From an uncultured Sphingomonadaceae bacterium (GTDB lineage: Bacteria; Pseudomonadota; Alphaproteobacteria; Sphingomonadales; Sphingomonadaceae): a stretch of 64,000 bases of DNA. Under the pieces are notes generated by a model, which saw only the letters and a list, made by a program, of their open reading frames with translations, did not search any database and had not been told where the DNA came from. This document shows, one piece after another, positions 56,309 through 64,000 of the stretch (position 1 is its first letter; each line of letters starts with the position of its first letter). The position numbers were made by a program, and so were the translations under genes. The DNA lies in contig CANMBD010000001.1 in assembly GCA_947495985.1 (NCBI GenBank), positions 496,001 through 560,000 of the forward strand, read 5' to 3'.

Positions 56309-57565
56309 ATGAATGCGGAGGCACCAAAACGAGGCAAGCACCTGCTCGATGCGCGTAAGCGCTTCGGGACAGGAGGCGGACTGTTCGCGCGCCTGACCGC
56401 GCCGGGCTTTCACCGGATACTGGACCGGATCGACGCTGGCATGGATCATGGCACGTTTGAAGGCAAATTGCCCGATGGCACCACCCGCATTGTTGGTGGA
56501 CGCGGCGAAGGGCCAATGGCGGAAATTACCATCCACAGCTGGAACGCTTTGCTGCGTCTAGTGAATAGCGGTTCGGTTGGCTGGTATCGCGCTTGGGAAC
56601 TCGGCGAGTGGGAAAGTCCGGACTTGGTGCCGGTATTTGATCTGTTCACGCGCAACCGTGCGGGTTTGAAGGATACAGGGCGTGCTGCCGGAATATTCCG
56701 GTTCATTGCCAAAATGCGCCATTCGCGGCGGCATAACGACAAAACACGTGCCCGGCAGAATATCCAATATCACTATGATCTGGGCAATGATTTCTACCGC
56801 CTGTGGCTCGACGAAAGCATGAGCTATTCCAGTGGATTGTTTGACGATGTAGCAGGAAACGCCGCGACGTTGGGAGAGGCGCAGGCCAAAAAGGTTGCGG
56901 CGATAGCCAGCCGTCTTGATACCAAGTCCGGTCAGAAGGTCTTGGAAATCGGATGCGGTTGGGGATATTTGTCGGGAACACTGGCGCGCGACCACGGGTT
57001 GGACGTGACCGGCATTTCCCTATCCGACGAGCAAACCGAATGGGCGCGCAAGCACCATCCGGAGGCGAATTTTCTGATTCAGGATTATCGTGATGTCACT
57101 GGTCAATATGATGCTATCGCCAGTGTCGAAATGGTCGAAGCGGTCGGGCAGAAATATTGGCCGGACTTTCTCGACTGCGTGGCGCGCAATCTGAAAACCG
57201 GTGGCCGCGCTGCCGTTCAATATATCAGCATCGCCGATGATATTTTCGAACAATATGCCGCCAGTGCCGACTTTATTCAGACCTATATTTTCCCCGGCGG
57301 AATGTTGTTGTCGGAAAGCCGGTTCCGTGCCCTAGCCGAAGAACGCGGTCTCGCCTGGACGGATCAGCATAACTTCGCAGCCGACTATGCCCATACGCTT
57401 CGCCTCTGGCGGGAACGTTTCGAAGCGGTTGTCGAGCAGGGGGAATTACCAAAAGGATTTGATGAGCGTTTTGTCCGGCTATGGCGCTACTATCTGACTT
57501 ATTGCGAAGGCGGTTTCAGTGGCGGCGGCATTAATGTCTCGCAAGTGACTTTGATAAAAGAATAA
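56309..57565 (+). CDS. cfa: Cyclopropane-fatty-acyl-phospholipid synthase family protein
   Basis: A 418-residue SAM-dependent enzyme that adds a methylene bridge to unsaturated phospholipid acyl chains. The SAM loop is VLEIGCGWGYLSGTLA, the YDLGNDFYRLWLDESMSYSSG segment precedes it, and EMVEAVG, TYIFPGGMLLS and WRERFEAV follow as in Cfa. An N-terminal lipid-binding region of about 130 residues is present. The product may be a cyclopropane or a related methylated fatty acid; this cannot be told apart here. Confidence 0.92.
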   Translation: MNAEAPKRGKHLLDARKRFGTGGGLFARLTAPGFHRILDRIDAGMDHGTFEGKLPDGTTRIVGGRGEGPMAEITIHSWNALLRLVNSGSVGWYRAWELGEWESPDLVPVFDLFTRNRAGLKDTGRAAGIFRFIAKMRHSRRHNDKTRARQNIQYHYDLGNDFYRLWLDESMSYSSGLFDDVAGNAATLGEAQAKKVAAIASRLDTKSGQKVLEIGCGWGYLSGTLARDHGLDVTGISLSDEQTEWARKHHPEANFLIQDYRDVTGQYDAIASVEMVEAVGQKYWPDFLDCVARNLKTGGRAAVQYISIADDIFEQYAASADFIQTYIFPGGMLLSESRFRALAEERGLAWTDQHNFAADYAHTLRLWRERFEAVVEQGELPKGFDERFVRLWRYYLTYCEGGFSGGGINVSQVTLIKE

Positions 57566-57580
57566 AAACAGGAGTGGATA

Positions 57581-58813
57581 ATGGGTTTAGGTAAAAAACT
57601 GACGCTTGCGATGACAGGCGTTGGACTGTGTCTCGCGCTACCCGGTTGCGAGAAGGTCAAGGAAGTCGCGGCAGATGCCGCTGGATTGCCGACCGACAAG
57701 AATATCCTGTTCTGGACAGATGATCAGCGCAACAAAGCTTTTCGGATGATGGATACGCTCGTGCCTTCCAATACGATCGCGGCTGGCGATGAACCGAAAG
57801 TGCTGGAGCAGGGCGAAGCGTTCCCGAAAGAATTTGAGGTGGATGGGAAGATGCTATCTGTGGATCAGTATATGGCTGATCAGCGTTCGGCTGGCATTGT
57901 GATATTGCAGGATGGTAAAATCCGGTTGGAAGAATATCGGATGGAATTCGGCAAGGATGATCGCTGGACATCTTTTTCTGTAGCGAAATCCTTGGTGTCA
58001 ACAATGGTCGGTGCGGCCATCAAAGATGGCTTCATCAAGTCAATCGATGATCCGCTGACAGATTATATCCCGGAGCTAAAAGGTAGCGGCTATGACGGGG
58101 TGACTGTCGAGCAGCTTTTGACCATGACGTCCGGTGTCAAATGGAACGAGGATTATGCTGATCCCAAATCCGATGTTGCGCTGTTCAACAATACCAAGCC
58201 GATTGACGGCGTTGATCCGATTATCGTGTATATGAAGACGCTGGAAAGTGAAGCAGAACCCGGCACACGCTGGCAATATAATACAGGCGAAACCAATCTC
58301 ATTGGCGTGCTGGTAGCCAAGGCGACGGGCAAGACAATATCTGAATATCTCTCCGAGAAAGTCTGGACACCTTATGGCATGTCGCAGGACGGGGAGTGGC
58401 TGCTCAACGAAGGTGGCAAGGAAATTGGCGGTTGCTGTATCTCTGCCACGGTCAGGGACTATGCGCTCTTTGGTCAACTCGCAATGAATGGCGGTGTGAT
58501 TGGTGGCGAATCGATCGTACCTGAAGGATGGTTTGCCACGGCTGGAACCAAACAGGCCGATATCGATATTCCAGGCCGCGGCTATGGTTATCAATGGTGG
58601 ACTTTTGATGATGGCAGTTTTGCCGGTCAGGGTATTTTTGGGCAGGGGATCTTCATCGATCCTGCGCGCAAATTGGTGGTCGCCAGTAACAGCAATTGGC
58701 CAAGCGCAACCCCGGAAGAGCAGGGTGCTCAACGCATCGCCTTTTTCAATGCGGTGAAAGCCTATCTGGATTCAGAAAGTAGAGAAGCGACGGAAACCGC
58801 GGCTGCTAATTGA
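57581..58813 (+). CDS. Serine hydrolase of the beta-lactamase/penicillin-binding fold, lipoprotein
   Basis: A 410-residue exported protein with lipobox LPG^C (Cys23). The catalytic SxxK is S133-VAK136 in SFSVAKSLVS, the second element is the Tyr in WQYNTGE, and a late GYGYQWW segment follows in place of KTG. Such class C-like hydrolases include esterases and D-aminopeptidases, so beta-lactam resistance should not be assumed. It starts 15 bases after cfa, with AGGAG, and its end overlaps the converging SDR by 8 bases. Confidence 0.9.
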   Translation: MGLGKKLTLAMTGVGLCLALPGCEKVKEVAADAAGLPTDKNILFWTDDQRNKAFRMMDTLVPSNTIAAGDEPKVLEQGEAFPKEFEVDGKMLSVDQYMADQRSAGIVILQDGKIRLEEYRMEFGKDDRWTSFSVAKSLVSTMVGAAIKDGFIKSIDDPLTDYIPELKGSGYDGVTVEQLLTMTSGVKWNEDYADPKSDVALFNNTKPIDGVDPIIVYMKTLESEAEPGTRWQYNTGETNLIGVLVAKATGKTISEYLSEKVWTPYGMSQDGEWLLNEGGKEIGGCCISATVRDYALFGQLAMNGGVIGGESIVPEGWFATAGTKQADIDIPGRGYGYQWWTFDDGSFAGQGIFGQGIFIDPARKLVVASNSNWPSATPEEQGAQRIAFFNAVKAYLDSESREATETAAAN

Positions 58814-59507
58814 CGTCGAAACTCTCACCGGTTTCAAAATCGCTGGCGAGGATTTCAACCATGCGATCTGCCACAACCTCGGGCGGTTTAACGGATTGGG
58901 GATCTTCACCAGGATAGGCGCTTGCCCGCATGTTCGTTCGAGTACGGCCCGGATTGATTATCGCGGTGCGTAATTTGCCTAGGTTGCGCATCTCTTCGCC
59001 ATAGCTGATGACCAGTGTTTCGAGCGCGGCTTTGGAGGCCCCATAAGCGCCCCAAAAGGCACGAGGAGATCGGCCGACGCTGCTGGTTATGGCGAGTAGG
59101 CGGGCATTTTGGCTCTTGCGCATCATCGGATCGAACGCAGCAATCAATGCTTGCTGCGCGATCAGGTTGAGTGTCAAAAGACTATTGAATTCCTTCCCGT
59201 CAATGGCTGGAACGGGTGTTAACGTCCCAAGCATGGCGGCATTGAGGACCATAATATCAAGCGCTTCCCAGCGACCCGAGATGGCGTGAGCAAGGCGACC
59301 GATGCTATCGCCATCGGTCAGATCAAGAGGCGCGATAGTAGCATGTCCACCGGCCTGGTGAATCTTCTCTTCTACCTCTTCCAAGTCTTTCGCGGTGCGA
59401 GCCGTCAATATGACATGGGCACCTTTCGCTGCCAAAGCGATTGCAGTAGCAGCACCAATACCACGGCTTGCGCCGGTGACCAGCGCCAGTTGATTTTCAA
59501 AACTCAT
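58806..59507 (-). CDS. SDR-family NAD(P)-dependent oxidoreductase
   Basis: A 233-residue short-chain dehydrogenase: TGASRGIGAATAIAL at the N terminus, VLNAAMLG in place of NNAG, and the catalytic Ser...Tyr in ITSSVGRSPRAFWGAYGASKAAL. It lies 15 bases downstream of purF on the same strand, so it may share its transcript. Substrate unknown. Confidence 0.92.
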   Translation of the reverse strand: MSFENQLALVTGASRGIGAATAIALAAKGAHVILTARTAKDLEEVEEKIHQAGGHATIAPLDLTDGDSIGRLAHAISGRWEALDIMVLNAAMLGTLTPVPAIDGKEFNSLLTLNLIAQQALIAAFDPMMRKSQNARLLAITSSVGRSPRAFWGAYGASKAALETLVISYGEEMRNLGKLRTAIINPGRTRTNMRASAYPGEDPQSVKPPEVVADRMVEILASDFETGESFDVN

Positions 59508-59522
59508 TGTTAAATTTCAAAC

Positions 59523-61016
59523 CTATCCAACTTGCTCGACCAATATAGGTGTTTCTTTTGCCGCCACCTTCTCATTTAACAGAGTAAGCTGATCAGGCTG
59601 CTGCCCACCTTCCTGATCTGTCAGCGGTGTTGGGTACGCGCCGGTGAAGCAGGCATCACAATATTGTGGCTCCACTTCCTGACGTGCTTTCTCACCGACG
59701 GCTTTGTAAAGTCCATCTATGGAAATGAAGGAGAGGCTGTCTGCTTGAATATACTCGCACATTTGCTCGACCGATTTCATCGCAGCCAGCAATTTTTCCC
59801 GTGTCGGCGTGTTCACACCATAAAAGCAGCTGTGCATGGTCGGCGGACTGGCGATACGCATATGCACTTCTGCTGCGCCAGCTTCGCGCATCATCTGGAC
59901 AATCTTTAAACTGGTGGTTCCGCGCACGATACTGTCATCGATCAAGACAATTTTTTTGCCGTTTACCAATGGTCTGTTGGCATTGTGCTTAAGCTTTACG
60001 CCAAGATGGCGGACGCCGTCACCGGGTTGAATGAAAGTGCGGCCAACATAATGGGACCGAATGATGCCCAGTTCAAATGGGATGCCGGACTGCTCTGCGT
60101 AACCGATGGCAGCGGGTGTTCCGCTGTCTGGAACGGGTATGACATAATCTGCATCTACCAGGTTTTCGATGGCGAGTTGCGCACCGATTTCTTTACGTAC
60201 GCTATAAACTGACGAGCCATCGACGATGGAATCCGGACGCGAAAAATAGACATGCTCGAAAATGCAGGGTCGAGGATTTGTTTGTCCAAATGGTCGATGC
60301 GAACGCATTTCGCCGTTGGAGACGACGATCAACTCGCCGGCATCAACGCTTCGGACATAATCTGCGCCTACAAGGTCCAAAGCCACTGTCTCTGATGCAA
60401 AAACATAGGCATCGCCAATTTTGCCTATCACCAAAGGCCGGATGCCCAGAGGATCGCGGCAAGCAATCATACCTTCCGGTGTCATGCAAATGAGTGAATA
60501 GGCGCCCTCCACTTTTCTGAGAGCATCGATAAACTTGTCCAGAAGTGTCCGGTATTTTGATGTCGCCAGCAGGTGAATAATTACTTCGGTATCGCTGGTT
60601 GACTGAAATATCGATCCATTCTGTACCAACTCGTGCCGTAATTTCAGTGCATTGGAGATATTTCCGTTATGAGCGATAGCAAAACCGCCAGAAGCAAGAT
60701 CTGCTTCCAGCGGCTGAATGTTACGCAATGTCCCGGCACCGGTAGTGGAATAGCGGACATGGCCGCAAGCATAGTCGCCGCGCAGCTTGTCCATGACTTC
60801 CTGGCTATCGAAATTGCCTGCCACGGGGCCAAGGGCACGATGACTATAAAATTCGCGGCCATTACGACATGTGATTCCGGCTGCCTCTTGTCCGCGATGT
60901 TGCAAGGCATGAAGGCCCAGAGCAACCATCGCGGCGGCGTCTTCAACTCCGGCGACACCAAATACACCGCATTCTTCACGTAGTTTGTCATCTTCAAACG
61001 GGTGGGTTGTAAGCAT
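59523..61016 (-). CDS. purF: Amidophosphoribosyltransferase
   Basis: A 497-residue first enzyme of purine synthesis, making phosphoribosylamine from PRPP and glutamine. A 15-residue propeptide precedes the nucleophile Cys16 in EECGVFGV. The PRPP loop is IVLIDDSIVRGTTS. Cysteines in RPCIFEHVYF, HSCFYGVN and YCDACFTGAYP match the positions of the [4Fe-4S] ligands of the B. subtilis-type enzyme. It is divergent from hisI. Confidence 0.97.
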   Translation of the reverse strand: MLTTHPFEDDKLREECGVFGVAGVEDAAAMVALGLHALQHRGQEAAGITCRNGREFYSHRALGPVAGNFDSQEVMDKLRGDYACGHVRYSTTGAGTLRNIQPLEADLASGGFAIAHNGNISNALKLRHELVQNGSIFQSTSDTEVIIHLLATSKYRTLLDKFIDALRKVEGAYSLICMTPEGMIACRDPLGIRPLVIGKIGDAYVFASETVALDLVGADYVRSVDAGELIVVSNGEMRSHRPFGQTNPRPCIFEHVYFSRPDSIVDGSSVYSVRKEIGAQLAIENLVDADYVIPVPDSGTPAAIGYAEQSGIPFELGIIRSHYVGRTFIQPGDGVRHLGVKLKHNANRPLVNGKKIVLIDDSIVRGTTSLKIVQMMREAGAAEVHMRIASPPTMHSCFYGVNTPTREKLLAAMKSVEQMCEYIQADSLSFISIDGLYKAVGEKARQEVEPQYCDACFTGAYPTPLTDQEGGQQPDQLTLLNEKVAAKETPILVEQVG

Positions 61017-61212
61017 ATCGCACCTTGTTTGCTGCCCAAAATATATGCGTCTTAATGACGCCAGCAGGGGATGGCAGGGATATAGATTTGATTCCCGGGT
61101 TTGTCTTCCCCCTTGGTCATAAAAATATCATATTTGTCGCGTTTCATTGAATCGATGGCGGAAAGAGTGGTTTTGCGTTGCGTGTTGTGCTCTGCAACAC
61201 TAGTTCAAACGA

Positions 61213-61587
61213 ATGACCGATGATCAAAATACCGACCGCGAGTCCGGTTTGCAGCTCAATCCGAAATATGATTCGAACGGTTTGATAACCGCTGTAGTCA
61301 CCGATAATTCGTCTGGCGATGTTCTCATGGTGGCATTTATGGACGCTGAGGCGCTGCATCTGACTATAGAAACAGGCGTCGCGCATTTTTATTCACGCAG
61401 TCGCCAGAAACTTTGGAAGAAAGGTGAGACGTCGGGCAATATTTTAAATTTGGTCGAGATGCGCATTGACTGTGATCAAGACGCTATATGGATCAAGGCC
61501 AGGCCGGCTGGGCCGACCTGCCATACCGGAGCTACAAGTTGCTTTTATCGCATAGTGGGGAAGGATCGATTGGAGAATATCGAATGA
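61213..61587 (+). CDS. hisI: Phosphoribosyl-AMP cyclohydrolase
   Basis: A 124-residue zinc enzyme of histidine synthesis. [33 protein letters not shown] and the metal-binding DCDQDAIWI and [11 protein letters not shown] are all present. It is a monofunctional HisI without the HisE part. It stands away from other his genes, upstream of a lipoprotein gene that overlaps its stop. A hairpin GTGTTG/CAACAC (61182-61200) lies 12 bases before the ATG. Confidence 0.95.
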   Translation: MTDDQNTDRESGLQLNPKYDSNGLITAVVTDNSSGDVLMVAFMDAEALHLTIETGVAHFYSRSRQKLWKKGETSGNILNLVEMRIDCDQDAIWIKARPAGPTCHTGATSCFYRIVGKDRLENIE

Positions 61588-62120
61588 AACCGAGGATTGT
61601 TGCACTGACAGCCTGCTTGTTAGCTGCTTGCAATCAATCCGGTACACAATCGGACGACTCTCTAGCAGTTTCAACAGAGGAGCCTTCGGGGTTGGAAAAG
61701 GCTGCGATCGAAGCAGGCGTTATTCCGGATGTCCGCAACGTTAGTCTATCAGGAGCCTTTGAGAGACAAAGTGATCTGGGGCAAGATCGATTTTGCGCGG
61801 TTGGTAACGATGAAGCCGGTTATCAGATTGGCCTGCTCGCGGTTTTTGGACCAGATAGCAAATGCGAAGGGTTGGGGGCTGCTAGACGGTTAGGCGAAGA
61901 CGTCGAGATAGTTTTGGATAGCGAACAAAGATGTGGTTTTACCGCAAGCTTTGATGGCGTTTCCCTTCGTTTTCCCGGCAATTTGCCAGAATCTTGCGCG
62001 AGCTATTGCACGCCACGGGCAGTTCTTGACGGCGTTAGCTTCTACTTGGTGGGAGAAGGGGACGCGGTGGCACGATCAACGCGGGGTCGTGAAATTGATA
62101 GCTTATGTCCCAGCGGTTAG
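61584..62120 (+). CDS. Lipoprotein of unknown function
   Basis: A 178-residue protein with a lipobox LLAA^C near residue 15, followed by a serine-rich linker. The body contains seven or so cysteines ([40 protein letters not shown]), which suggests disulfide bonding in the periplasm. I do not recognise the family. It overlaps hisI by 4 bases (ATGA) at the start, and the MerR regulator follows after 36 bases. Confidence 0.75.
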   Translation: MKPRIVALTACLLAACNQSGTQSDDSLAVSTEEPSGLEKAAIEAGVIPDVRNVSLSGAFERQSDLGQDRFCAVGNDEAGYQIGLLAVFGPDSKCEGLGAARRLGEDVEIVLDSEQRCGFTASFDGVSLRFPGNLPESCASYCTPRAVLDGVSFYLVGEGDAVARSTRGREIDSLCPSG

Positions 62121-62122
62121 TA

Positions 62123-62151
62123 TTGACGTTTACGTTAGCGTAAGCTATAAG
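62123..62151 (+). promoter_or_regulatory. Promoter with embedded MerR/LiuR-like palindrome
   Basis: TTGACG (62123-62128) and TATAAG (62146-62151) are spaced by exactly 17 bases. Between them lies the palindrome TTACG-TTAG-CGTAA (62130-62143), and the repeated ACGT-rich text resembles operators of LiuR-type MerR regulators. The predicted transcript start would be at or next to the ATG at 62157, so the mRNA may be almost leaderless. Autoregulation by the MerR gene is inferred. Confidence 0.5.
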
Positions 62152-62156
62152 GCGGT

Positions 62157-62594
62157 ATGTCGAAATCGCTGAACCATGCCGAGATTGATACGCCTGACTT
62201 AAAGAATCGTGAAACTTTTACGATTTCCGATCTGTCTGAGGAATTTGGAGTCACGGCGCGTGCGCTCCGTTTTTATGAAGACGAAGGCCTTATCGCACCA
62301 CATCGCAAAGGTTTGTCCCGTATCTACACAAAACGTGATCGGGCACGTCTTGCATGGATCATGCGCGCTAAAAACGTCGGTTTCAGCCTGACCGAGATTC
62401 GTGAGATGATTGATCTTTATGATCTTGGTGATGGGCGAATTACGCAGATGAAGGTGACGATTGATCGATGCCAGGAAAAAGTAGACCTGCTCAAGCAACA
62501 GCGAAGCGACATTGACAGTTCGATCAAAGAACTGACCGAGTTTATAAAGATTGTGCAAGAGGCCGTAAAAGACGCCAAAGTACAACAGAGTTAG
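62157..62594 (+). CDS. MerR-family regulator, LiuR-like
   Basis: A 145-residue regulator. The winged helix-turn-helix is FTISDLSEEFGVTARALRFYEDEGLI (about residues 20-46), followed by a dimerising coiled coil (about 85-135). No metal-binding cysteine pair of the MerR/CueR type is present; the only Cys is in DRCQEKV. LiuR-type members control branched-chain amino-acid and fatty-acid degradation, and the following gene is an acyl-CoA dehydrogenase. A palindrome sits inside its own promoter. Confidence 0.88.
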   Translation: MSKSLNHAEIDTPDLKNRETFTISDLSEEFGVTARALRFYEDEGLIAPHRKGLSRIYTKRDRARLAWIMRAKNVGFSLTEIREMIDLYDLGDGRITQMKVTIDRCQEKVDLLKQQRSDIDSSIKELTEFIKIVQEAVKDAKVQQS

Positions 62595-62649
62595 AGGACA
62601 ATTTGCCAGTATTATCTGGCTATTCCCATTTAAGAGAAAGTCATAGAAA

Positions 62650-64000
62650 GTGCCAAATTATCAAGCGCCCGTCCGGGATACGCAATTCATCATCAATAAT
62701 GTTCTTGGAATCGAACGCTTTTCAAACCTTCCCGGTTTCGAAAATGCCACACCTGAAATGATTGATGCTATTTTGACCGAGGGGAGCAAATTTATTGAAA
62801 ACGTGCTGTTTCCCCTCAATCAAGTTGGCGATCTTGAAGGTTGTACGCGCCATGAAGACGGCAGCGTGACCACACCAACGGGCTTCAAAGATGCTTACAA
62901 ACAATATTGCGAAGCGGGTTGGGGTACGTTGTCGGGACCAGAGGAATTTGGTGGTCAGGGCTTACCGCATATCGTTTCGATGGCATTTGAAGAATATATG
63001 GCCAGCGGCAATATGGCTTTTGCAATGTATCCGGGCCTTACCCACGGCGCGATCTCGTCCATTTTGGCCAAAGGCAGTGACGAACAGAAAGCCAAATTTG
63101 TTCCCAAAATGCTGTCGGGTGAATGGACTGGCACAATGAACCTGACCGAACCGCATTGTGGTACAGATCTGGGGCTGATCCGAACCAAGGCCGAACCGAA
63201 TGCCGACGGTTCTCATGCAATCACCGGGACCAAGATCTTTATCTCGTCCGGTGAACATGACATGTCTGATAATATTATTCATCTGGTGCTCGCAAAGACA
63301 CCGGACGCACCAGACAGTGTTAAGGGTATTTCCCTGTTTATCGTGCCGAAATTCATCGTCAACGAGGACGACGGTTCGCTCGGCGACAAGAACGCCGTGT
63401 CTTGCGGTTCTATCGAACATAAAATGGGTATTCACGGAAACTCGACCTGTGTGATGAACTATGACGGCGCGACCGGATATCTGGTTGGTGAGGAGAATAA
63501 AGGTCTTGCGGCCATGTTCATCATGATGAATGTCGCGCGTTTGGGCGTAGGTCAGCAAGGTTTGGGCATCGCTGAGGTCGCTTATCAAAATGCGGTCCAC
63601 TATGCCAACGACCGGCGTCAGGGACGGGCGTTAACCGGGCCAGAAGATCTCGAGGAAAAAGCGGACACTTTGTTTGTTCATCCTGATGTGCGCCGGATGC
63701 TGCTGGATGGAAAAGCCTTTACCGAAGGCATGCGTGCTTTGTGTCTATGGGGCGCTCTTCAAGCCGATCTGATTCACAAGGCACAGACCGAAGAAGAACG
63801 CCAGATGGCAGACGACCTTCTGTCGCTGTTAACTCCAGTCATCAAAGGCTATGGCACCGACAAAGGCTATGAGGTCGCTACCAATGCGCAGCAAGTCTAT
63901 GGCGGGCATGGTTATATTGGCGAATGGGGTATGGAACAATATGTCCGCGATGCCCGGATCGCAATGATCTATGAAGGGACTAACGGTATTCAGGCGATGG
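62650..64000 (+). CDS. Acyl-CoA dehydrogenase, 3' end outside the window
   Basis: The first 450 codons of an FAD-dependent acyl-CoA dehydrogenase of the large FadE-like type. The start is GTG 62650 ([20 protein letters not shown]), which gives the standard opening of this subgroup; no ATG is available nearby. [14 protein letters not shown] is the flavin-binding motif, and [34 protein letters not shown] carries the catalytic Glu. It is cut by the window end. It lies 55 bases after the MerR gene and is probably its target. Confidence 0.92.
   Translation, partial: MPNYQAPVRDTQFIINNVLGIERFSNLPGFENATPEMIDAILTEGSKFIENVLFPLNQVGDLEGCTRHEDGSVTTPTGFKDAYKQYCEAGWGTLSGPEEFGGQGLPHIVSMAFEEYMASGNMAFAMYPGLTHGAISSILAKGSDEQKAKFVPKMLSGEWTGTMNLTEPHCGTDLGLIRTKAEPNADGSHAITGTKIFISSGEHDMSDNIIHLVLAKTPDAPDSVKGISLFIVPKFIVNEDDGSLGDKNAVSCGSIEHKMGIHGNSTCVMNYDGATGYLVGEENKGLAAMFIMMNVARLGVGQQGLGIAEVAYQNAVHYANDRRQGRALTGPEDLEEKADTLFVHPDVRRMLLDGKAFTEGMRALCLWGALQADLIHKAQTEEERQMADDLLSLLTPVIKGYGTDKGYEVATNAQQVYGGHGYIGEWGMEQYVRDARIAMIYEGTNGIQAM

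Noticed and set aside
57581..58813. Beta-lactamase resistance gene
   Set aside because: The SxxK motif marks the broad serine hydrolase fold; the KTG-type motif is missing and many relatives are esterases.

Overview
The window is a continuous, densely coded piece of an alphaproteobacterial chromosome, most likely a sphingomonad (Sphingomonadales, perhaps the Sphingopyxis/Sphingorhabdus/Parasphingorhabdus group). This is inferred from the protein character, the moderate GC content, the gene order cdsA-dxr-rseP-bamA-ompH-fabZ, and the set of exported peptidases and short-chain dehydrogenases. I see no insertion sequence, prophage, CRISPR array, integrase or rRNA operon. Nearly every gene is intact, and many neighbours overlap by an ATGA/GTGA-type 4-base junction.

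Region by region. 1-7 kb: envelope operon (end of cdsA, dxr, rseP, bamA, ompH/skp, fabZ), then rpmE. 7-11.3 kb, minus strand: prolyl-4-hydroxylase-like oxygenase, an atypical NRAMP-fold transporter and 5-oxoprolinase pxpABC. 11.4-13 kb: an isolated gspJ-gspK pair, then tRNA-His. 13.3-16.6 kb: a leucine-dehydrogenase-type enzyme, convergent with a PAS-GGDEF-EAL-PilZ protein. 16.8-21.7 kb: cytochrome c maturation operon ccmCDEFGHI. 21.8-28.7 kb: kup, a methyltransferase, rpiB-glyA-nrdR-trmJ, chorismate mutase, and rpsD with a structured leader and bidirectional terminator. 28.7-38.9 kb: exported S9 and M28 peptidases, the agmatine-to-putrescine enzymes aguA and aguB, which enclose a GltS-like FMN protein, two exported SAM-methyltransferase-like proteins and a DUF3147 membrane protein, then a family 5 uracil-DNA glycosylase. 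38.9-43.6 kb: DUF3597, DUF937 and a small relative with a calcium-loop-like tail, an NfeD/SPFH pair and a second M28 peptidase. 43.6-49.6 kb: guaB, a small ORF, an RsmB-like methyltransferase, a TPR protein, a DUF481 barrel, rppH and an HSL-type esterase. 49.7-52.7 kb: korAB. 52.9-59.5 kb: a YdjM-like membrane protein, photolyase, SDR, cyclopropane synthase, serine hydrolase and a second SDR. 59.5-64 kb: purF and hisI, a lipoprotein, a MerR/LiuR-like regulator and an acyl-CoA dehydrogenase cut by the window end.

How they work together: most of the window is housekeeping (outer-membrane assembly, isoprenoid and lipid synthesis, one-carbon and purine metabolism, respiratory cytochrome maturation). 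Scavenging and stress functions are added: 5-oxoproline and agmatine use, peptide degradation outside the cytoplasm, photorepair, membrane cyclopropanation and branched-chain/acyl-CoA catabolism. I did not find a clear new multi-gene defence or mobile system. The best candidates for new biology are the exported methyltransferase pair, the NRAMP-fold transporter without the metal-site motifs, the rpsD leader, the DUF937 cluster with its shared acidic loop, and the promoter-embedded palindrome in front of the MerR gene.
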